Below, piece after piece: positions 4,638 to 5,565 of a stretch of DNA of 5,565 bases; within the stretch, counting starts at the first letter, position 1, and every line of letters begins with the position of its first letter. Source of the stretch: Xanthobacteraceae bacterium (lineage in GTDB: Bacteria > Pseudomonadota > Alphaproteobacteria > Rhizobiales > Xanthobacteraceae); contig JAICQA010000193.1 of assembly GCA_025929595.1 (NCBI GenBank), forward strand, positions 1 to 5,565. Reading direction: 5' to 3'. A model generated the notes under the pieces. That model saw nothing but the letters and a program-made list of their open reading frames with translations, had not been told where the DNA came from and did no database searches. A program made the translations under genes and the position numbers.

Positions 4638-5565
4638 ATGAGTCGAGAAGTGCTTGGGGAGCGGGTGCGGCTTGCGCGCTTTGTAGCCGGACACGGCTGG
4701 CGCCGCTTCGTCATCAAGCTGACCGCCAATCCGCGTTATCGCTGGCGCTTCGGCCTGAAGGTGCCGGAGCGGCTGCTGATTGCGCCGCAGGATCTGCGCA
4801 CCGGCGATCCGACCCTGGCGAGCGAATTCTATTCCGGCCGCTTTGTCTTCGCCGGCAAGGTCGTGGCCGCTGACGGACGCTCGCCGTTCGAAATGCCGCC
4901 ACCGTCGCGCGAATGGGAGCGCGAACTGCTCGGCTTCGGCTGGCTCCGGCATCTGCGTTCGGCGGGAACGTCCATCGCGCAGGTCAATGCACGCGCGCTG
5001 ATTTCCGACTGGATTTCCCTGCAAGGCTCTTCGCACGCCATCGCCTGGCAGCCCGAGATCGTCGCGCGCCGCGTGATCTCATGGTTGACGCAGGCGCCGC
5101 TCATCCTCGACGGCGCGGATCATGTCTTCTATCGATCGTTCCTCAAAAGCCTCACGCGTCAGGTACGTTATCTGCGCCGCACCATGCGCGACACGCGCGA
5201 CGGCTATCCGCGCCTGCTCGTCATCATCGCGCTCACCTTCGCAGGACTTTGCATCGAGGGCGAAACGCGGCTCCTGAAAGCGGCCGCGCGCCGCCTCGCA
5301 CAGGAGCTGAACCGCCAGATCCTGCCCGACGGCGGCCACATCAGCCGCAACCCCGGCGTCCTCATCGAATTGCTGGTCGATCTCCTGCCGCTGCGCCAGT
5401 CGTTTGAGGCGCGCAGCGTTCCGCCGCCGTCCGCGCTTCTGAATGCCATCGACCGTATGATGCCGATGCTGCGCTTCTTCCGGCATCGCGACGGCGCCTT
5501 CGCGCAATTCAACGGCATGGGCGCGACGCCGTCCGACCAACTCGCGACCGTCCTTGCCTATGACG
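4638..5565 (+). CDS. Heparinase II/III family protein, N-terminal part (3' end outside window)
   Basis: The frame stays open from the ATG at 4638 to the window edge, giving 309 complete codons. The visible part matches the alpha/alpha-toroid N-terminal domain of the alphaproteobacterial heparinase II/III proteins found beside rsmB. Characteristic stretches are RLLIAPQDLRTGD (45-57), FYSGRFVFAGK (64-74), DGRSPFE (79-85), LLGFGWLRHL (97-106), ILPDGGHISRNP (228-239) and, near the edge, FNGMGATPSDQLA. Well-studied relatives cleave acidic polysaccharides such as heparin by beta-elimination. The lyase domain that would carry most of the active site lies beyond the window, and the real substrate here is unknown. 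There is no signal peptide: the N-terminus is basic and amphipathic (SREVLGERVRLARFVAGHGW). This is unusual for a polysaccharide lyase and suggests a cytoplasmic or membrane-associated protein. It follows rsmB by 96 bp on the same strand. From general knowledge, this neighbourhood in Rhizobiales often continues with purH. Confidence 0.88.
   Translation, partial: MSREVLGERVRLARFVAGHGWRRFVIKLTANPRYRWRFGLKVPERLLIAPQDLRTGDPTLASEFYSGRFVFAGKVVAADGRSPFEMPPPSREWERELLGFGWLRHLRSAGTSIAQVNARALISDWISLQGSSHAIAWQPEIVARRVISWLTQAPLILDGADHVFYRSFLKSLTRQVRYLRRTMRDTRDGYPRLLVIIALTFAGLCIEGETRLLKAAARRLAQELNRQILPDGGHISRNPGVLIELLVDLLPLRQSFEARSVPPPSALLNAIDRMMPMLRFFRHRDGAFAQFNGMGATPSDQLATVLAYD

Noticed and set aside
4422..5036. 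A 204-residue minus-strand open frame over the rsmB-heparinase junction
   Set aside because: It is antisense to the end of RsmB and the start of the heparinase-like protein, with no recognisable domain.
5079..5540. A 153-residue minus-strand open frame inside the heparinase-like gene
   Set aside because: It is the reverse-strand shadow of a frame with clear family motifs and has no recognisable domain of its own.

Overview
The window is GC-rich, tightly packed chromosomal DNA. It most likely comes from an alphaproteobacterium of the Hyphomicrobiales (Rhizobiales; Bradyrhizobium/Rhodopseudomonas-like or a near relative). I base this on the AcsA and HtpX sequences, a DUF1674/SDHAF4-type small protein (a family of mitochondria and alphaproteobacteria), the order htpX-rsmB-heparinase II/III, and an intergenic palindrome of the kind scattered through Bradyrhizobium-type genomes. 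No rRNA, tRNA, CRISPR array, transposase, phage gene or plasmid gene is visible.

Layout from left to right. (1) 1-337, plus strand: the last 111 codons of acetyl-CoA synthetase (acsA). (2) 338-458: a convergent intergenic gap filled mainly by a double-hairpin palindromic repeat (360-440). (3) 459-2121, minus strand: three genes, read from right to left. They are a 56-63 aa DUF1674/SDHAF4-like protein, a membrane-anchored extensin-like protein with metallopeptidase-like His/Asp motifs, and a 241-aa alpha/beta hydrolase that seems to have its own promoter. (4) 2122-2242: a short divergent promoter region with a good candidate heat-shock (RpoH) promoter for htpX. (5) 2243-4541, plus strand: htpX (membrane zinc protease) and, 49 bp later, rsmB (16S rRNA m5C967 methyltransferase). 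(6) 4638-5565, plus strand: the first 309 codons of a heparinase II/III family protein, cut by the window edge.

The plus-strand genes look like housekeeping and quality-control functions. HtpX degrades damaged membrane proteins, RsmB modifies 16S rRNA, and the heparinase-like protein may act on envelope or polysaccharide material. The minus-strand group pairs a likely succinate dehydrogenase assembly factor with a periplasmic cell-wall-type protein, and I see no obvious functional link between the two.

I found no clear new biological system. The points most worth a second look are the palindrome whose two arms differ by compensating base pairs, the RpoH-like promoter before htpX, the bacterial SDHAF4-like gene, and an alpha/beta hydrolase whose acidic catalytic residue is not where plant relatives have it.
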